The position numbers were made by a program, and so were the translations under genes. Positions 61,688-64,000 of a stretch of 64,000 nucleotides of DNA are shown in pieces (position 1 is the stretch's first letter; the number at the start of each line of letters is the position of its first letter). The notes under the pieces were generated by a model. It was not told where the DNA came from. It ran no database searches and saw only the letters and a program-made list of their open reading frames with translations. This DNA comes from Rehmannia glutinosa (Eukaryota; Streptophyta; Magnoliopsida; Lamiales; Orobanchaceae): assembly GCA_016081115.2 (NCBI GenBank), contig CM071930.1:41887335-41951334 (forward strand). The letters run 5' to 3'.

Positions 61688-63038
61688 CTGCTACATATCA
61701 GTTTTTCATATTAGTGTAGCTCTTAAAGTTTTCACTTTCCATGCTCCTCCTGTAATATCTTTAAGTGATAAAAGAAATCTTGTTTTGGATAATTTGGACC
61801 AAATAAGTCTAACTAACTAGTCTTACCAATGATAAAGGAAACTTTAAGAAGAGAAAAACAGGACTTATAAATATTTTGCTCCCAAATGATAAACAACAGA
61901 GTTAGCCAACTGGTTCTAATGACTATATCTATTTCATGGTCGAAGTATCTAATAAAAGATCCTCTGACCAATTCTAATGACCACATAATGCTATAGGAAG
62001 CCTGCTAATGAGGACATGAGCTTTTGTAATAGGCTTCCGCAAGAAATATTTTTCCAACTTGACAGGGGTGATTGAGCCCCTTTAAAAAAAAAATCTTGCC
62101 ACAAACTTAGTTTTTCAAATGGGTGGAAGGCACAAGTTTTTCATTTTTGTAGGGAATAATCAATGTTACAGTCTTGGTGGAATCTTCATCAATTTAACCC
62201 AAGAAACCCTATCAATTCAAGTAAAACATGAATCACCTATCAAGTGTAATGAAATATGCATAAAGAACGATGACATCTAAGGTTAAGATCTCAGATCACA
62301 TAATCAAACTCGATTGCCCAAAACCAATACCACACATAAATAAAAATTGACCTGAAATCTACATATATAAAGAAAATCCCAAAAAAGGGAAAAAGAAAAG
62401 AAAGTCATGGTTTGTTCAACTTACCCTCGCCGAGTTTCTGATGATTATAGGATCAACAGAGGCTGCTTCATCGTCATCGGTATAATTTTGGCTGGTGTTG
62501 GACGACAATGGTCGGTATTGAATCAGGTGGTAGGAGAATTGGGGCGTACGGGTGGACTCTCATTTGCGTTGTGGATAGATATGAAGATGAGGGATCGATC
62601 GATGGGATTTGGTGGGTTTGAGGGTACCTGATGAGGATTGTTTTCTAAGTGTCCAAGTCTTTGAAGAAGTATAGTGTTAGGGATTTGGGGAAAATTTCTA
62701 TTTAAAAAAAAATAGGTAAAATTAATTTTATTTTATTTTAAAGTGATAATAATTGAGTTATAACATCTAATTTAAGTAAATGATGTTAACAGTGATGTTA
62801 TAAACCAATAAAGGATGGATAAAGACATCTGTTGGAATAATCGATCTTAAAAATGATGTTATAAAGCAAGAAATGGATGGCCAAAGACATCAGCTCTTAA
62901 AAACGATGTATAATAGCAAATAAATCCGCTCATACACATCGCTTCACTTAAAACATGATGTTTTATAGTATAAGACATCATGAAATTCATGAAACAGATG
63001 TCTTTTAAGTGATGTCTTTGAGCGTATTTCTTGTAGTG
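61688..63038. other. CACTA-2 right arm
   Basis: AT-rich interior, then a GC-richer block at about 62410-62630. On the minus strand that block ends in a donor-like site (GGCGAG then GGTAAGTTG, 62416-62432), in the same relative place as the block in CACTA 1. Bases 62820-63038 are the right subterminal repeats (ACATC/GATGT forms) and terminus. The 74-codon plus-strand frame at 62407-62631 has no family match. Confidence 0.5.
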
Positions 63039-63041
63039 CAA

Positions 63042-64000
63042 CAAAATATTCAATCTAACCTATACTCTAAATGTATGTTCCTACCTAAGATTTCGTCTAA
63101 ATAATTCCAACAAAACATCTAAAAACAAAAAAAATGCAATACGCTATCTTGTTCAACATACACTTTACACTAACATGAAAAATTCATATGTCAACCATAG
63201 ACCACTATTTTTTCGTCCCACAAAATTTCTTTGCCTCTTCCAAATTCCTCGACTTGTGTTCATTCATGTCAATCAGAGCAATCGTGGCAGAATACTTAGC
63301 CCGTATCATTGATTATTGTGCGATATTTTTCTTCCCCAACCCATTGTCACAGTTTCTTATGCATCCGCCCATGTACGTCTTCATATGGTGCATTGCAAAA
63401 TTGCACAATCTAGTTTGTTCTCATTGTCCCCCCACGAGATGGACAACAACATAATCGAAGAATTTTGAATGAAACATGTTATTAAAGTGCATACTTTGGA
63501 CAATTGATACTGAGATAACTTCTGATGCTGCAAAGCCACAATATAATTTCAACACCTCACAATATAAAAAGCAATAAACATAACACAACTACGATAGTGT
63601 TTTGCTTAATATGCATGAATATAATATTACATAAGCACTACTCAGCACCTTCAGAGCAATTATCAATGAGCTCAAGCATAGTAAATATTAGTCACATTTA
63701 AAAACTTAATCATATAAAAAACCAAATTTACAATGTAGCCAAAATAATAAACACTTCAAAAAAGAAAAATAGACCTAGGTCTTATCATGAGATTAACAAT
63801 GAAAAACCCAAAATCGAAAATATCCCACCGAAAAACCTTTAAACAATTGCATTAACATCGCAGAGAAAAAAAAACCAAAAACTGAAAAAAAAAGACAAAC
63901 GGTAACAAACAAGATGCAAAAGATAAAAAACTATAAAGAAGAACAAAATATGAATCGAAACAACCAAAAAACATGCCTTCTTTTGTTGAAATAGTGTGAC
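63042..64000. other. Unassigned, AT-rich flank
   Basis: Right flank of CACTA 2. No coding domain recognised; the 88-codon frame at 63188-63454 shows no motif. A-rich runs lie near 63860-63960. Confidence 0.4.

Larger units (their letters stand above)
44965..63038. mobile_element. CACTA (En/Spm) transposon 2 with nested Copia
   Basis: Left end CACTACAAGAAAAACGCTCA; right end reversed CACTACAAGAAATACGCTCA; perfect 3-bp TSD CAA (44962-44964, 63039-63041). Subterminal repeats are ACATCGGTTTT/AACCGATGT (44990-45330) and GACATC/GATGTC forms (62820-63020), different from CACTA 1. Without the nested Copia (47530-61687) it is about 3.9 kb. No transposase seen, so non-autonomous. Confidence 0.87.

Noticed and set aside
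62407..62631. 74-codon plus-strand frame in CACTA 2
   Set aside because: No family match; the opposite strand with its GTAAGT donor is the better reading.

Overview
This is nuclear DNA of a flowering plant, most likely a eudicot. The evidence is a CYP71-type cytochrome P450 relic, exons of a plant autoinhibited Ca2+-ATPase, Sirevirus-type Copia elements, Tat-like and Athila-like Gypsy elements, and CACTA transposons. A closer placement (for example in the asterids) is only a guess. I see no intact host gene, no tRNA or rRNA gene and no CRISPR array. The window is a heterochromatin-like stack of nested transposable elements, and most of its layers can be dated relative to each other by target-site duplications (TSDs) and by host reading frames that resume beyond each insertion.

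Layout. 1-2880: the 3' half of a LINE, split by a solo LTR (748-2065, TSD CTAAG). 3734-4625: exon 1 of a broken P450 on the minus strand. 5235-5620: a second LINE tail. 6149-6268: a short tRNA-like SINE with a 19-bp TSD. 6406-6710: a small solo LTR on the minus strand. 7121-39745: a Tat-like Gypsy element (5' LTR, gag, protease, RT) cut twice. The first cut is a non-autonomous LTR element (10331-14548, TSD CACTC), which itself holds two TIR elements flanked by (TA)n. The second is a 24-kb CACTA insertion (14929-38920).

That CACTA carries at least five exons of a plasma-membrane-type Ca2+-ATPase on the minus strand. These are split by a deleted Athila-like element (17443-22804). The CACTA is split again by a 14.2-kb Sirevirus-like Copia element (23971-38210, TSD GTTGC). 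39746-44964 is old, mostly unassigned sequence. 44965-63038: a second CACTA (TSD CAA), holding a second 14.2-kb Sirevirus-like copy (47530-61687). 63042-64000 is AT-rich and unassigned.

The best candidate for something undescribed is the 3' half of the two Sirevirus copies. About 550 bp after pol, each has a TATA box and a CT-rich leader, followed by a roughly 4.6-kb third coding region that ends in a basic, charged, coiled-coil-like tail. Two other points stand out: the Ca2+-ATPase fragment carried by a CACTA, and a striking concentration of small differences between LTR partners at CTG/CAG (CHG) sites, which may be a methylation-linked sequencing artefact rather than true decay.
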